Assembly: GCA_031382085.1 (NCBI GenBank)
Contig: JANMYM010000027.1
Span: 62,001 to 126,000 of the forward strand
Reading direction: 5' to 3'
DNA from: UBA964 sp031382085
GTDB lineage: Bacteria; Pseudomonadota; Gammaproteobacteria; Steroidobacterales; Steroidobacteraceae
DNA length: 64,000 nucleotides
Shown: positions 51,710 to 61,769 of the stretch, one piece after another
Layout: each line of letters opens with the position of its first letter
Numbering within the stretch: the first letter of the stretch is position 1
Made by a program: the position numbers and the translations under genes
The notes under the pieces: generated by a model
The model's input: only the letters and a program-made list of their open reading frames with translations
Database searches by the model: none
What the model was told of the DNA's origin: nothing

Positions 51710-51736
51710 CCTGGCGCTCTGGGTTACAATGCCGCG

Positions 51737-52225
51737 ATGACGCACCTGGTCGGCATCATCATGGGTTCGCAGTCCGATTGGGACACAATGCGGCACGCGG
51801 CGGACACGCTAACAGAGTTCGGCGTATCCCACGAGGTGCGGGTGGTGTCCGCGCACCGCACTCCGGACCTGCTGTTCGACTATGCAGCCACTGCCGACGC
51901 GCGCGGCCTGGAAGTCATCATCGCGGGCGCTGGCGGTGCCGCGCACCTGCCGGGCATGACGGCCGCCAAGACCACCCTGCCGGTACTCGGCGTACCGGTG
52001 CAGTCCGCCGCGCTCTCGGGCCTGGACTCGCTGTTGTCGATCGTGCAGATGCCCGCCGGCGTGCCGGTTGCGACCTTCGCCATCGGCAAGGCCGGCGCCA
52101 CCAACGCAGCGCTCGCCGCCATCGCCATCCTGGCTAACAAACATCCCGGGTACCGCGAAAAGCTCAAGGATTATCGTGCGCGCCAGACTGCCAGGGTCCT
52201 GGCGGACTCCGATCCGCGCAAATGA
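51737..52225 (+). CDS. purE: N5-carboxyaminoimidazole ribonucleotide mutase
   Basis: A 162-residue class I PurE: VGIIMGSQSDWDTMRHA, RVVSAHRTPDLLFDYA, VIIAGAGGAAHLPGM and VPVQSAALSGLDSLLSIVQMP. Moves the carboxyl of N5-CAIR to C4. Its stop overlaps purK by 4 bases, so mutase and synthetase are coupled. Confidence 0.97.
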   Translation: MTHLVGIIMGSQSDWDTMRHAADTLTEFGVSHEVRVVSAHRTPDLLFDYAATADARGLEVIIAGAGGAAHLPGMTAAKTTLPVLGVPVQSAALSGLDSLLSIVQMPAGVPVATFAIGKAGATNAALAAIAILANKHPGYREKLKDYRARQTARVLADSDPRK

Positions 52226-53322
52226 CCGTCGGCATCGTTGGCGCGGGCCAGCTGGGCCGCATGCTGGCGCTGGCCGGTTATCCGTTAGGCATTGACTGCC
52301 TGTTTCTGGACCGCGCCGCAGACACTCCCGGCGGCCAGGTCGGCCCGATACTGACCGGTGAATTTACCGACCGGAAATTGCTGCGCGAACTTGCCAGGCG
52401 CAGTGACGTGCTGACCTTTGACTGGGAAAACATTCCGGTCGATGCGCTGCAGGCCCATTGCGGCAAGACTCGCATCGCACCGCCGCTGGCGGCGCTCGCC
52501 ACTGGCCAGGACCGGTTGGCGGAAAAACGCCTGTTCGAGTCCCTGGGCATTCCGACCACGCGCTATCGGGCTGTTAGGACAAAAGACGAGCTTGCGCGCG
52601 CCGTACAACAGATCGGCCTGCCGCTAGTACTCAAGACGCGGCGCATGGGCTACGACGGCAAGGGCCAGGCGCTGCTGAAATCCGCTGCCGATATCGATCG
52701 TGTCTGGCCCGCGCTGGGCGGACAGGAACTGCTGTGCGAGGAATTCATCCGTTTCGATTTCGAAGTGTCGATCATCGGCGCGCGCTCGACGCGCGGCGAG
52801 ATTGCGGTTTATCCGCTCAATCGCAACATTCACCAGGGCGGTATCCTGCGTCTTACGCGCGCCCCTGCCGCCAGCCCTTTGTTAGCCAGGGCGGCGAGCC
52901 GATACCTGCGCAAAATGCTGCGGCACTTTGAATATGCTGGCATCCTGACCATCGAGTTTTTCGTGCAGGAAGGGCGCCTGATCGCCAACGAAATCGCACC
53001 GCGCGTGCATAACTCCGGCCATTGGACCATCGAAGGGGCGGTCACCTCGCAATTCGAGAATCATCTGCGCGCGATTCTGGGGCTGCCGCTAGGCTGCACC
53101 GCCACGCGCGGCCACAGCGCCATGATCAACCTGATAGGCGCCATGCCCGAGCGGACCGCGTTCCTCGGTATGCCGGACCTGCACTGGCACGACTACGGCA
53201 AGAGCCCACGTCCAGGGCGGAAACTGGGGCATATCACGCTGCTGGCCGGCAACGCGGCTGCGCGGGACCGGCTTGCCAACAGGGTGCTGCGGGCCGTTGA
53301 CGGCCCTGCCTTGGCCATTTAA
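52222..53322 (+). CDS. purK: N5-carboxyaminoimidazole ribonucleotide synthetase
   Basis: A 366-residue ATP-grasp enzyme: VGIVGAGQLGRMLALAG, LPLVLKTRRMGYDGKGQ, LLCEEFIRFDFEVSIIGARS, NEIAPRVHNSGHWTIEGAVTSQFENHLRAI. Makes N5-CAIR from AIR, bicarbonate and ATP. In the same transcript as purE, ATGA overlap. Confidence 0.97.
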   Translation: MTVGIVGAGQLGRMLALAGYPLGIDCLFLDRAADTPGGQVGPILTGEFTDRKLLRELARRSDVLTFDWENIPVDALQAHCGKTRIAPPLAALATGQDRLAEKRLFESLGIPTTRYRAVRTKDELARAVQQIGLPLVLKTRRMGYDGKGQALLKSAADIDRVWPALGGQELLCEEFIRFDFEVSIIGARSTRGEIAVYPLNRNIHQGGILRLTRAPAASPLLARAASRYLRKMLRHFEYAGILTIEFFVQEGRLIANEIAPRVHNSGHWTIEGAVTSQFENHLRAILGLPLGCTATRGHSAMINLIGAMPERTAFLGMPDLHWHDYGKSPRPGRKLGHITLLAGNAAARDRLANRVLRAVDGPALAI

Positions 53323-53397
53323 CGTAATATCCAGGCAGGGATTTCCGGGGCAACTCACACCTGGCGGCCCGACCAGCCCGCATAATTCGCCAACTTT

Positions 53398-54651
53398 ATG
53401 TATCTCGAGCATTTCAATCTCAAGGAACTGCCGTTCCGGCTGAGCCCGGATCCGGAATTTCTGTATCTGTCGAAAAACCACTCGCGCGCCAAGGCGTATA
53501 TGGAGTCGACCATCTGGTTCACCGACGGATTCGTGGTGATAACCGGCGAGATCGGCGCGGGCAAGACCACCCTGATCGAGAGTTTTCTGCGCGATGTCGA
53601 CCAGGATATCGTTGTCGCCCAGATCAACCAGACGCAGATTACCGCGATCGAATTCCTGCAGTCAGTGCTGGTGCAATTTGGTTTCGCACCGTTCAAGATG
53701 CGCAAGGCCGAGTTGTTAGCAACTTTCAATCAGTTTCTGGTTGAGCAGTATTCCGCCGGCCGCAAAGTGTTGCTGATCGTCGATGAGGCGCAAAACCTGG
53801 CGGCGCGTGTGCTGGAGGAAGTGCGCATGCTGTCAGGGGTGGAAACCACCAAGGAGAAAGTGCTGCGCATCATTCTTGCCGGCCAGCCCGAACTGAATGA
53901 GAAGCTCGACTCACCGGAGCTGCAACAGCTTGCGCAACGTGTGCGTCTGCGCTTTCACTTGACAGCACTGTCGCCAAGCGACACCCAAGGCTACGTCCGC
54001 CATCGCCTCGAGGTGGCCGGCGCGGCCGGCCGCGAGCTGTTCACGCCCGCTACATTCGACAAGATTTTCCGCTACAGCGGCGGCACGCCGCGACTGATCA
54101 ACACCTTGTGCGATACCGCGCTGATGGCCGCGTTTGCCACTGGCAAGACCACGGTCGATTTGCCGCTGCTTGAGTCGGCGATCGAGGAATTGCAGTGGGT
54201 GGAGCCCAGTGCGCACACCCACAACCAGCCAAGACCCAATTTCGAGCAGAAGAAATCACCTGACACGGACCCTAACGCACCGATCATCGGACGCCTGATC
54301 CTGACCAGCGAAGGACAGTTCCTCGGTGAAATTCCATTGCGCCGCGGCCGCAAGATCATCGGCCGCACGACTGACAATGATTTGCAGATCGAGAGCCGGT
54401 TCGTCAGCCGCCATCACTGTCAGGTGATAAGTTCAGATCTGGGCTGCGTCATTGAAGACCTTAACAGCACCAATGGCATTTACGTCAAGCGCCGCCGTAT
54501 GCGCCGCCACAGCTTGAAGGACGGCGATGTCGTGACGATCGGCACGCACGAACTGACCTACGCCGACGAACGGCTTGCGAAGGCGCGCAATCTGAGTGAC
54601 ACATTGCCCGGTGTTGAGACCACCGTACTGGCAAGCGACGTCGAGCACTAA
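53398..54651 (+). CDS. ExeA/GspA-like AAA ATPase fused to an FHA domain
   Basis: A 417-residue two-domain protein. The first 270 residues are an ExeA-type AAA ATPase: FVVITGEIGAGKTTLIESFL (Walker A), VLLIVDEAQNLAARVLEEVR (Walker B), sensor RLINTLCDTALMAAF. A linker (about 275-295) leads to an FHA domain: KIIGRTTDNDLQIESRFVSR, HHCQVISS, DLNSTNGIYVKRRRMRRH. FHA domains bind phospho-Thr peptides. No type II secretion genes are near. Cytoplasmic (no membrane helix seen). Its TAA stop lies in CTAAC, directly before the hairpin repeat. Confidence 0.85.
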   Translation: MYLEHFNLKELPFRLSPDPEFLYLSKNHSRAKAYMESTIWFTDGFVVITGEIGAGKTTLIESFLRDVDQDIVVAQINQTQITAIEFLQSVLVQFGFAPFKMRKAELLATFNQFLVEQYSAGRKVLLIVDEAQNLAARVLEEVRMLSGVETTKEKVLRIILAGQPELNEKLDSPELQQLAQRVRLRFHLTALSPSDTQGYVRHRLEVAGAAGRELFTPATFDKIFRYSGGTPRLINTLCDTALMAAFATGKTTVDLPLLESAIEELQWVEPSAHTHNQPRPNFEQKKSPDTDPNAPIIGRLILTSEGQFLGEIPLRRGRKIIGRTTDNDLQIESRFVSRHHCQVISSDLGCVIEDLNSTNGIYVKRRRMRRHSLKDGDVVTIGTHELTYADERLAKARNLSDTLPGVETTVLASDVEH

Positions 54652-54657
54652 CAGGTT

Positions 54658-54815
54658 GTTGAAAAAGGTCATCCTGACCTTTTTCAACGGCGGCGCGCGA
54701 AAAGCTTGGTTTTCACGCGCCTTGCAAAATCAACGCGTTAGGAACGCGTCGATTTTGGCGGTACATCCCTGTACCGCAACGCGGGCTGTTGAAAACTACT
54801 TTTTCAACAGCCCGC
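54658..54815. repeat. five-hairpin palindromic element (REP/MITE-like)
   Basis: A 158-base non-coding element made of five adjacent hairpins: 54658-54688 (GTTGAAAAAGGTCA, loop TCC, perfect 14 bp), 54692-54721 (GGCGCG arms, one mismatch), 54726-54756 (AAAATCAACGCGTT, loop AGG, one mismatch), 54758-54777 (GCGGTACA, loop TCCC, perfect), and 54781-54815 (GCGGGCTGTTGAAAA, loop CTACT, perfect 15 bp). The two ends share GTTGAAAA in inverted order, so the whole could also pair end to end. It lies between the convergent ExeA-FHA and tldD genes. No transposase inside. Confidence 0.8.
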
Positions 54816-54836
54816 TAAGGACCGGGAGCGGCGCCC

Positions 54837-56285
54837 TCAGCCGGTGCCGCCCACTGTCAAGGTGTCGATCAGCAGCGTTGGCTGACCGACGCCCACCGGT
54901 ACGCTCTGTCCGTCCTTGCCACAGGTACCCACGCCCTGGTCGAGCGCGAGATCGTTGCCGATCATGCTGACTTTTGTCAGCACATCCGGGCCGTTGCCGA
55001 TCAGGGTCGCACCGCGTATCGGCGCGCCGATACGACCGTCCTCGATCAGATACGCCTCGGCGGCCGTAAACACGAACTTGCCGGAGGTGATGTCGACCTG
55101 GCCGCCACCGAAGTGCGGCGCGTACACGCCCTTCTTGACCGAGCGGATGATTTCACCCGGATCGTACTTGCCGGGTCGCATGTAAGTGTTAGTCATGCGT
55201 GGCAGCGTCATGTGGGCGAAAGACTCGCGCCGGCCGTTGCCGGTGGGCGCCATGCCCGTGAGCCGCGCGTTCAGCTTGTCCTGCAGGTAGCCCTTCAGGA
55301 TGCCGTTCTCGATCAAGGTTGTGCATTGCGTTGGCGTGCCTTCATCATCGACGTTCAGCGAACCGCGGCGATTCGCCAGGGTGCCATCATCCACCACGGT
55401 GCAATCAGGCGCGGCAACCCGCTCGCCAATGCGGCCGGAGAAGGCCGACGTGCCTTTGCGATTGAAGTCGCCCTCCAGGCCATGACCAATAGCCTCGTGC
55501 AGCAGCACGCCAGGCCAGCCCGGACCCAGCACCACGGGCATCGCACCGGCTGGCGCAGGGATGGCTTCCAGGTTCACCAGCGCCTGGCGCACCGCCTCGC
55601 GGCCCAACGCGAACGGGCGGTCGCCTGACACGAGTTCCGACAGCGAATAGCGCCCGCCCGCACCGGCGTAGCCGGTTTCGCGACGGCCATTCTGCTCGGC
55701 AATTACGGTGACATTGAAGCGCACCAGCGGGCGCACGTCGGCGGCGAGCGTGCCGTCCGATGCGGCGACCAGAACCACTTCGTAGGCCGCGACAACGCTG
55801 GCCATGACCTGCAGGATGCGCGGATCGAGCGCACGCGTCGCCTTGTCGACTTTCTCAAGCCAGCCGACCTTGTCGTCATCGGACAAGGTGCCGACCGGAT
55901 CGATGGGCGCATACAGCTGGTGGCCGGTGGCGGTCCGCAGCGCCAGCGGCTTGTTAGCGCCGCCGCTGGCGGCAATTGCGCGGGCCGCACGCGAGGCCTC
56001 CTCCAGGGCCGGCAGCACGATTTCGTCTGAATAGGCGAAGCCGGTCTTCTCACCGGCAAGCGCGCGCACGCCCACGCCCTGTTCGATGTTGCTGCTGCCT
56101 TCCTTTACGATGCCGTCCTCCAGCGACCAGGATTCATCGCGCGAGATCTGAAAATAGATGTCGGCCGAATCGACTGCCGAACCTAACACCGTGGCCAGCG
56201 CGCGATCGATGCGCGCCAGGTCCAGCCCCGATGGCTCGAGGATCAGTCGCTGCGCAATGGCCAGTTGTTCGGAAGATGCACTCAT
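54837..56285 (-). CDS. tldD: metalloprotease TldD
   Basis: A 482-residue TldD: LEDGIVKEGSSNIEQGVGVRAL, GPGWPGVLLHEAIGHGLEGDF with the metal-binding HExxxH near residue 262, and HFGGGQVDITSGKFVFTAAEAYLIEDG. Forms the TldD/TldE protease with PmbA. Follows the nitrilase-like gene by 6 bases; last of the holA-to-tldD run. Confidence 0.96.
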   Translation of the reverse strand: MSASSEQLAIAQRLILEPSGLDLARIDRALATVLGSAVDSADIYFQISRDESWSLEDGIVKEGSSNIEQGVGVRALAGEKTGFAYSDEIVLPALEEASRAARAIAASGGANKPLALRTATGHQLYAPIDPVGTLSDDDKVGWLEKVDKATRALDPRILQVMASVVAAYEVVLVAASDGTLAADVRPLVRFNVTVIAEQNGRRETGYAGAGGRYSLSELVSGDRPFALGREAVRQALVNLEAIPAPAGAMPVVLGPGWPGVLLHEAIGHGLEGDFNRKGTSAFSGRIGERVAAPDCTVVDDGTLANRRGSLNVDDEGTPTQCTTLIENGILKGYLQDKLNARLTGMAPTGNGRRESFAHMTLPRMTNTYMRPGKYDPGEIIRSVKKGVYAPHFGGGQVDITSGKFVFTAAEAYLIEDGRIGAPIRGATLIGNGPDVLTKVSMIGNDLALDQGVGTCGKDGQSVPVGVGQPTLLIDTLTVGGTG

Positions 56286-56291
56286 GAGGTT

Positions 56292-57101
56292 TTAGTCCAG
56301 TCGTCGGTGTTGCAGCGCCGGAAATTTTTCCCGCGCCGATTGTTGCTCTGCCAAATCCACGTCAGCGACCACGACACCGGTACCGCGCGGCAACCGCGCC
56401 AGCACCCGGCCCCAGTGATCGATGATCATGCTGTCGCCGTAGGTTTCGCGGCCGTTGGCATGAAATCCAGACTGCGCCGACGCCACCACCCAGCACTGGT
56501 TTTCAATGGCGCGCGCCCGCAGCAAAGTTTCCCAGTGTGCGCGCCCGGTCGGCGCCGTAAACGCCGACGGCAGGATAAATCCGTCCATGCCCCGGCGCGC
56601 GAGCTGTCGAAACAGTTCCGGAAAGCGCACATCGTAACAAACTGACAGGCCCACGCGGCCCGCCGCTGTGGCCACGACCACGGGCGCGGAGCCGGGCGCG
56701 ATATGCCGCGATTCACGATGGCTCTCGCTCTTGCCCGGCACGTCAACGTCAAACAGGTGGATTTTGTCGTAGCGGGCCATCAAGGCGCCATCAGGTCCGT
56801 ACAGCAACGATGCCGCAGCGACTTTGTTAGGCTCGGGCCCCTTGATGGGCAGGGTGCCGCCCACCAGCCAGACCCGAGCCTCGCGCGCCATCGTCGCCAG
56901 CGCCTGCTGGATGGGTCCCACGCCCTGCGTCTCGCCCACCGTCAGCTTGTCCGCCTCGCCGAGCCCCATGAAGGCGAAATTCTCGGGCAACGCGGCCAGT
57001 ACCGCGCCGCGCTGCGCCGCTTCCAGCACCAGCTCGCGCGCCACGCGCAGGTTGGCCGGCACATTGGCCGAGGAGGTCATCTGCAGGGCGGCTAACTTCA
57101 A
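56292..57101 (-). CDS. carbon-nitrogen hydrolase family protein (Nit1/YbeM-like)
   Basis: A 269-residue cytoplasmic nitrilase-superfamily enzyme with the full catalytic triad: Glu in AALPENFAFMG, Lys in RYDKIHLFDVDVPG and Cys in LSVCYDVRFPELFRQLARRGMD near residue 152. This branch includes deaminated-glutathione amidases that repair metabolites. It sits between rng and tldD, a common arrangement. A useful contrast to the Cys-less protein at 31238. Confidence 0.92.
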   Translation of the reverse strand: MKLAALQMTSSANVPANLRVARELVLEAAQRGAVLAALPENFAFMGLGEADKLTVGETQGVGPIQQALATMAREARVWLVGGTLPIKGPEPNKVAAASLLYGPDGALMARYDKIHLFDVDVPGKSESHRESRHIAPGSAPVVVATAAGRVGLSVCYDVRFPELFRQLARRGMDGFILPSAFTAPTGRAHWETLLRARAIENQCWVVASAQSGFHANGRETYGDSMIIDHWGRVLARLPRGTGVVVADVDLAEQQSAREKFPALQHRRLD

Positions 57102-57110
57102 GGCAGAACT

Positions 57111-58555
<1,445 letters not shown>

Positions 58556-58559
<4 letters not shown>

Positions 58560-59167
58560 AACTGCCTCGCGGATTGTGCGGCAATGCCCGCACCAGCTAA
58601 CAACAATGAGGTCTCGTAAAGCGGCAGGCCCATGACGCCCGAGTAACTGCCGGCCAGATGCTCGATAAACGCGGCCGCCAGCCCCTGAATCGCATAACCA
58701 CCGGCCTTGCCGAATGGTTCGCCGCTCGCGACATAGCGATCGATGTCGGTAGTCGACAGTGACGCAAATCGCACTTGCGACACCGACAAACGCGCCTCAC
58801 AACGATCGCGGTACGCAAGCGCCACCGCCGACAACACCTCGTGCTGCCGGCCGGCCAGCAGCGACAGCATACGCCGGGCATCGGCGCCATCCACCGGTTT
58901 ACCCAGAATGACACCATCGAGGATGACGGCGGTGTCGGCGCCTAACACAGGCAGGCCCCCGGCCGCCGGGTCCCTGGACTTGCGTTCGGCCTTGGCCCAC
59001 GCCAGCCGCAGCACATAATCGCGCGGCGTCTCGCCCGGCACCTGCGATTCGTCGACATTGCCGGGCGCGACACAATGCGCGATGCCAATCTGCTGCAGCA
59101 ACTGCCGTCGCCGCGGCGACGCGGAGGCAAGACAGATCAGCGGCGCTGTTACTGCGGCTTCAGTCAC
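58556..59167 (-). CDS. maf: Maf-type nucleoside triphosphate pyrophosphatase
   Basis: A 203-residue Maf protein: ICLASASPRRRQLLQQIGI at the start, DYVLRLAWAKAE, VLGADTAVILDG with the catalytic Asp, GKPVDGADARRML, and GKAGGYAIQGLAAAFIEHLAGSYSGVMGLPL. YhdE-type dTTP/UTP pyrophosphatase is likely from position next to rng. Overlaps rlmH by 8 bases. Confidence 0.95.
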
Positions 59168-59636
59168 GGTGATACGGATGCCCCGACATCAGGCTCACGG
59201 CACGATAGAGCTGCTCCGCCAGCAGCACCCGCGCCAGGCCGTGCGGCAGAGTCAGGCGCGACAGGGACCAGCGCTCCTGTGCCCGGGCCAGGACCTGCGG
59301 CGCAAAGCCATCCGGTCCACCGACCAGAAATGCAACCGTGCCGCCCTTCAGCCAGCGTGGCAGTTGCGCGGCGAGCTGCCGCGACGAGTGCTCGCGCCCG
59401 CGCTCATCGAGCGCCACGACACAGTCGCCAGGACCTAACACCGACAGCATGCGTCGCCCTTCGTCAGCCACCAGGCGTTCGACCCGGGCCGGTCCGTCGG
59501 CGGCATTACGCCGCGCAACCGGGATTTCTGTCAGTTCCAGGCGATAGCCGCCGCGCAGCCGGCGTGCGTAGTCGGTGTAGGCCTGATCGACCCAGTCGGG
59601 CATGCGCGTACCCACCGCGATGAGCCGCAGCGGCAT
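59160..59636 (-). CDS. rlmH: 23S rRNA (pseudouridine1915-N3)-methyltransferase
   Basis: A 158-residue SPOUT methyltransferase: LIAVGTRMPDWVDQAYTDY, VVALDERGREHSSRQLAAQL, VAFLVGGPDGFAPQVLARA and WSLSRLTLPHGLARVLLAEQLYRA, forming the knot that binds SAM. Follows rsfS by 3 bases. Confidence 0.97.
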   Translation of the reverse strand: MPLRLIAVGTRMPDWVDQAYTDYARRLRGGYRLELTEIPVARRNAADGPARVERLVADEGRRMLSVLGPGDCVVALDERGREHSSRQLAAQLPRWLKGGTVAFLVGGPDGFAPQVLARAQERWSLSRLTLPHGLARVLLAEQLYRAVSLMSGHPYHRD

Positions 59637-59639
59637 GAT

Positions 59640-60089
59640 TCAAACTGGCTTGCGCCGCCTCGCTGGCGGGCGGCGCTTTGCAGGCGCGGTTGCAGGCGGC
59701 GCCACGACCGGAAAGCTAACAAGATTGTTGCCGCGATCCCACAGTTCCTCGAGACCGTAGAACTCGCGGACCCGCGGCAGCATTACATGCACCATGACGT
59801 CCGGCAGGTCGATCAACACCCACTCACCGTCGCGTGCGCCCTCCACACCGAGCGGACGCAGGCCGTTGCCCTTGGCCAGTTGCTGCACCCGGTCCGCTAT
59901 CGAGCGAACGTGCCGGTCGGAATTGCCGCTGGCGATCACCATGTAATCGGTGACATCCGTGAGGCCGCGCACGTCGAGCATGCTCACATTCACAGCTTTG
60001 AGATCCTGCAGCGCGGTATGCACGAACCTGAGGCACGGCGGGGTCGCAGACTTGTCTTTGCCAGGTTTTGGAGTTTTCTTCTTGCTCAT
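59640..60089 (-). CDS. rsfS: ribosome silencing factor RsfS
   Basis: A 149-residue RsfS/Iojap protein: LQDLKAVNVSMLDVRGLTDV, DYMVIASGNSDRHVRSIAD, GEWVLIDLPDVMVHVMLPRVREFYGLEELW. It binds L14 and keeps subunits apart when growth stops. N-terminal and C-terminal extensions are Lys/Arg/Pro/Ala-rich (KKKTPKPGKDK; PAKRRPPARRRKPV), longer than in E. coli. Overlaps nadD by 4 bases. Confidence 0.95.
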   Translation of the reverse strand: MSKKKTPKPGKDKSATPPCLRFVHTALQDLKAVNVSMLDVRGLTDVTDYMVIASGNSDRHVRSIADRVQQLAKGNGLRPLGVEGARDGEWVLIDLPDVMVHVMLPRVREFYGLEELWDRGNNLVSFPVVAPPATAPAKRRPPARRRKPV

Positions 60090-60730
60090 GGCGTTTGCCG
60101 TGAATAACAGCCTGTTTCGATAATGATGTCGCGGACCGCGTCGGGCACCAGGAAGCGCGGATCACGCCCCGTGGTGATGATGTTGCGCAGGTCGGTGGAA
60201 GAAATTTCGAGCTGGGTCACACCATGCACGTGAATATGCCCGGCCGGCTTCTGGTGCAGGTCGCGCACCGAGCCCGTGCCCCGGTCCACCATCATCTCAC
60301 CTAACGGGCCGCTGGTGGGCGCCTTCCAGCCGGGTCGGTGCGCGACAATGACATGCGCCAAATCGACAATTTCGCGCCAGCGGTGCCAGTTTGGCAGGCC
60401 CAGAAACGCATCCATGCCGAGAATCAGGCACAACGAGAGGTTCGGGTTTTCCTGGCGCAACTCGGCCAGGGTATCTACCGAATACGATACGCCAGTTCGA
60501 CGCACTTCCCGGTCATCGACTACAAAACCGGGCTGCTCGGCCACAGCGGCCCGCACCATTGCCAGACGCAGGCTGGGGTCGGCAATCGGCTCATCCCGGT
60601 GCCCGGGATTGCCGGTCGGGATGAAACGCAGCTCGGACAGCCCCAGCACCTGCCACATCTCAAAAGCGGTTCGCAGGTGCCCAAAATGGATCGGGTCGAA
60701 GGCCCCGCCAAAAATGCCGATCGGATTCAC
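60086..60730 (-). CDS. nadD: nicotinate-nucleotide adenylyltransferase
   Basis: A 214-residue NadD: IGIFGGAFDPIHFGHLRTA (nucleotidyltransferase HxGH), RFIPTGNPGHRDEP, LILGMDAFLGLPNWHRWREI, and the late ISSTDLRNIITTGRD (ISxTxxR-like). Makes deamido-NAD. The GTG at 60730 (VNPIGIFGG) fits the family start and clears holA by 20 bases; an ATG at 60784 would overlap holA by 34 bases. No strong ribosome site decides. Confidence 0.93.
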   Translation of the reverse strand: MNPIGIFGGAFDPIHFGHLRTAFEMWQVLGLSELRFIPTGNPGHRDEPIADPSLRLAMVRAAVAEQPGFVVDDREVRRTGVSYSVDTLAELRQENPNLSLCLILGMDAFLGLPNWHRWREIVDLAHVIVAHRPGWKAPTSGPLGEMMVDRGTGSVRDLHQKPAGHIHVHGVTQLEISSTDLRNIITTGRDPRFLVPDAVRDIIIETGCYSRQTP

Positions 60731-60750
60731 CCGCGTATTGTGCCAGCCGC

Positions 60751-61743
60751 TCAGCGACGCACCAACGGCATTCGCAATCCGCAAAACTCGGTGGCCAATT
60801 GCGCCAGCTCATCCCAGGGATCACCGGCCATGCGACCCTTGATCATGCGATCGACGCGCATCGCGCGAAACGACAGGCGCGCCAGGGGTATGCGCGCCAG
60901 GCGCCGCAGCGCCGTTTCAAACGCCTGGGTCAAAGCCGGGGGCCGCCAGCCACGCTTGCCGTTACCCGCCCGCTCGTTGACCAGCGCTTCTATTTCGCGT
61001 GCCAGGCTCCACAGCACCAGCGTGGATTCCGTGCCTTCAGCACGCAATCCGGACAGCGTGCGCAGCGCCCGCGCCGCGTCGCCGCGCAAAGCCGCTTCCG
61101 CCAGTTGCGACACGTCAAAACGCGCACTATCCGCAACAGCAGCCTGCATTGCGTCCGCCGTGATGCGCTCACCGCCGTGCAACAACGCGAGCTTGTCGAT
61201 CTCCTGCTGCGCAGCTAACAAATTGCCTTCGACGCGCGACCCCAGCCATTGCAACGCGTTGTCGTCCATATTGAGGCCGGCGCGCTGGCAACGGCCGGCC
61301 AGCCACTGCAACAGTCGCGCCCCCTCGGGCAGATACACGGTGACATACACGCCGTTGGATTCGATTGCGCTCACCCATTGCCCGACGGGGGCGCTGAGCC
61401 GCTCGGTGAGGACCAGCAGAAACAGGTCCTGATCGGCGCGTCCGGCGACCTCAGATAGCAGCTTGCTGCCCTGGTCGCCTGGCTTGCCGGTGGGCATGCG
61501 TAATTCGATCAGTCGTTTATCAGAAAACAGCGACCTTGAATCCAGCGTCTGCCGAAACTCCGACCAGTCAAAACCGCGCTCGACAAAATGCACTTCGCGT
61601 TCTGCACAGCCGGCGCGGCGCGCGGCGCCACGAATAGCGTCCGCGCACTCCGCCACCTGCAGCGGCTCGTCGCCAGCGACCAGCCAAATGCCGCCGCGCG
61701 CGTTTTGCAGCGTCGCAGCCAGTTTGTCGGGATAAATCTTCAT
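60751..61743 (-). CDS. holA: DNA polymerase III subunit delta
   Basis: A 330-residue clamp-loader delta subunit: IWLVAGDEPLQVAECADAI, DWSEFRQTLDSRSLFSDKRLIELR, LQWLGSRVEGNLLAAQQEIDKLALL, VLWSLAREIEALV. Opens the beta clamp. Start ATG 61743 chosen for the family N-terminus MKIYPDKL. First gene of the eight-gene minus-strand run; divergent from the zrgA-like gene 26 bases away. No lptE or leuS beside it as in E. coli. Confidence 0.93.
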   Translation of the reverse strand: MKIYPDKLAATLQNARGGIWLVAGDEPLQVAECADAIRGAARRAGCAEREVHFVERGFDWSEFRQTLDSRSLFSDKRLIELRMPTGKPGDQGSKLLSEVAGRADQDLFLLVLTERLSAPVGQWVSAIESNGVYVTVYLPEGARLLQWLAGRCQRAGLNMDDNALQWLGSRVEGNLLAAQQEIDKLALLHGGERITADAMQAAVADSARFDVSQLAEAALRGDAARALRTLSGLRAEGTESTLVLWSLAREIEALVNERAGNGKRGWRPPALTQAFETALRRLARIPLARLSFRAMRVDRMIKGRMAGDPWDELAQLATEFCGLRMPLVRR

Positions 61744-61769
61744 GGATTGGGATTTGTTACCATTCTGCC

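Noticed and set aside
53398..54651. ExeA-like gene taken as evidence of a type II secretion cluster
   Set aside because: No other secretion genes are nearby and the peptidoglycan-binding part is replaced by FHA.
54652..54836. Five-hairpin stretch read as a CRISPR array or insertion sequence remnant
   Set aside because: The hairpins differ from each other, there are no regular repeats and spacers, and no transposase fragment is present; a REP/MITE-like element fits better.
61744..61769. Zur box between holA and the ZrgA-like gene
   Set aside because: The 26-base gap has only a partial TTGTTACC match and no dyad; not enough to call an operator.
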